Source: a virus. From it: DNA of 20,617 bases. Position 1 is the stretch's first letter; each line of letters opens with the position of its first letter. The position numbers and the translations under genes were made by a program. The notes beneath the pieces were generated by a model. That model saw only the letters and a list, made by a program, of their open reading frames with translations, searched no databases and was not told the DNA's origin. Below, one piece after another: positions 19,833-20,617 of this stretch. The stretch covers positions 1-20,617 of IMG/VR virus record IMGVR_UViG_3300046822_000211. One strand, given 5' to 3'.

Positions 19833-20617
19833 CCAGCACAGGGCAAGACTCAGATAGCAGACAACATGGCGAGGGACCTCGAGACCAAGATCGACGGGCC
19901 CGTATTTTACTCGCCCAGTCAGGTCCTCGGGCTAATCCCGCGGGACCATTACGTTTACATTTTTAGCCTGTACCCGGAAAAGATCGAAATCGGCAAGGGA
20001 TCCCTCGGCAAGATCACGATCGCGGCCTGCCCGCCGGGCGCCCCGTACAACGAGCCTATTCGCTTTGGTGCCGTGGTTTCGACGACCTATTTCGATGCCA
20101 TGACGCAATGCATGAAAACCGACGACAGCCGGGCCGAGTATATCGCCCAGGATATCGTGCATCCCTTCCTCGCCGGCGATTGGAGCATTGGACAGAACCG
20201 CGAGGACAAAGGGGTTTTTTGGACGCACAACGCGAAACCGACCGCGGCCGAGCTCGCTACCGCGCGCGGCAAAATGGAGAAGTTTCTCCGGAAGCAACTG
20301 CAGTATGCGAACCGGCTCGAGAATCAAAACAAGGTCGAATTTATCACCCCGGACATGGTTATCGCGGCGAACTACTTCCACGAAAACCGGACGTGGAATC
20401 GAGTCTATCAGCGAGAAGAAGCTTGCCCAGGTTGCGGGGGCGAAGTTAAACCCGGGATCATCCGCCACAATTGCGGCTTTATTTACGACTGGCCGCGCGC
20501 CGTCCTGTTCGGCATGGCGACCCTCGAGCAGGCCTCCGGGACCGGGATCGACGTCCCTAAGCTAAAGGCCGAAGTCAACAAGCTACGGTCCAGGAGGGCC
20601 AAGCCGGCGCCACAGGC
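19830..20617 (+). CDS. Zinc-ribbon-containing phage protein (3' end cut)
   Basis: The frame runs open from ATG 19830 to the window end (262 codons). Its start is fixed by the AAAAGGAG leader. The product begins MPAQGKTQIADNMARDLETK, followed by DHYVYIFSLYPEKIEIGKG and TIAACPPGAPYNEPIRFG, a pattern shared by phage proteins found near capsid genes. A small metal site stands at Cys199-x2-Cys202...His213-x-Cys215 (ACPGCGGEVKPGIIRHNCG). The region after it is helical and basic. The family usually has the zinc ribbon near the C-terminus, so the protein is probably nearly complete. A role as a structural or host-interaction protein is inferred. Confidence 0.65.
   Translation, partial: MPAQGKTQIADNMARDLETKIDGPVFYSPSQVLGLIPRDHYVYIFSLYPEKIEIGKGSLGKITIAACPPGAPYNEPIRFGAVVSTTYFDAMTQCMKTDDSRAEYIAQDIVHPFLAGDWSIGQNREDKGVFWTHNAKPTAAELATARGKMEKFLRKQLQYANRLENQNKVEFITPDMVIAANYFHENRTWNRVYQREEACPGCGGEVKPGIIRHNCGFIYDWPRAVLFGMATLEQASGTGIDVPKLKAEVNKLRSRRAKPAPQ

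Noticed and set aside
1-20617. tRNA, rRNA, integrase or IS element
   Set aside because: None was seen on either strand. No transposase pattern, terminal inverted repeats with target duplication, or tyrosine/serine recombinase motifs were found.

Overview
The window is part of the genome of a tailed double-stranded DNA bacteriophage (Caudoviricetes), or a prophage of one. It carries a terminase pair, portal, scaffold-like protein, major capsid protein and fibre genes, all packed on the + strand with stop/start overlaps. Base composition is GC-rich, about 60 percent by eye. I see no rRNA, tRNA, integrase, plasmid or chromosomal housekeeping gene. The host cannot be named from this sequence. The style of the proteins resembles uncultured soil or environmental phages, which is inference.

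Layout. (1) 1-2482 is a cluster of small overlapping early or middle-type genes: a Cys-rich small protein, an HNH endonuclease, two short helical proteins, a 38-aa membrane peptide, a protein of the family often labelled 'replication terminator protein', and a 255-aa phage protein that I recall as its usual neighbour. (2) 2483-2641 is the longest stretch without a gene (159 nt). It holds a perfect 9-bp inverted repeat and a TTGACA box, and it probably separates two transcription units. (3) 2642-8231 is a block of virion-surface genes: a hidden 114-aa gene that appears to start at ATC, two beta-rich structural proteins, a protein with VSNFP repeats, a protein with two lectin-like modules, a collagen-like protein and two paralogous beta-rich fibre proteins. 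The last three share one N-terminal module. (4) 8251-10266 encodes the small and large terminase subunits. (5) 10268-12709 is a run of small accessory genes between terminase and portal. It includes a His-rich protein, a four-Cys protein and a protein ending in an Acb2/Tad1-like cyclic-oligonucleotide-binding domain. (6) 12710-18522 is the head module: portal, scaffold-like protein, a 56-aa ORF, a twin-arginine-signal protein and the major capsid protein. (7) 18523-20617 holds a GroES-like co-chaperonin, a 36-aa membrane peptide and two further phage proteins, the last cut by the window end.

The genes read as one late packaging and head-assembly programme preceded by a small early cluster. 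The terminase packages DNA through the portal into a shell of major capsid protein built on the scaffold, probably with GroES help in folding, and the fibre cluster decorates the virion. The most notable accessory function is the predicted Acb2-like protein at 11934-12317. It would counter CBASS and related host defences by soaking up their cyclic nucleotide signals. Several genes are easy to miss: the small ORFs at 1199, 16509 and 18964, the ATC-start gene at 2642, and the partial gene at 19830.
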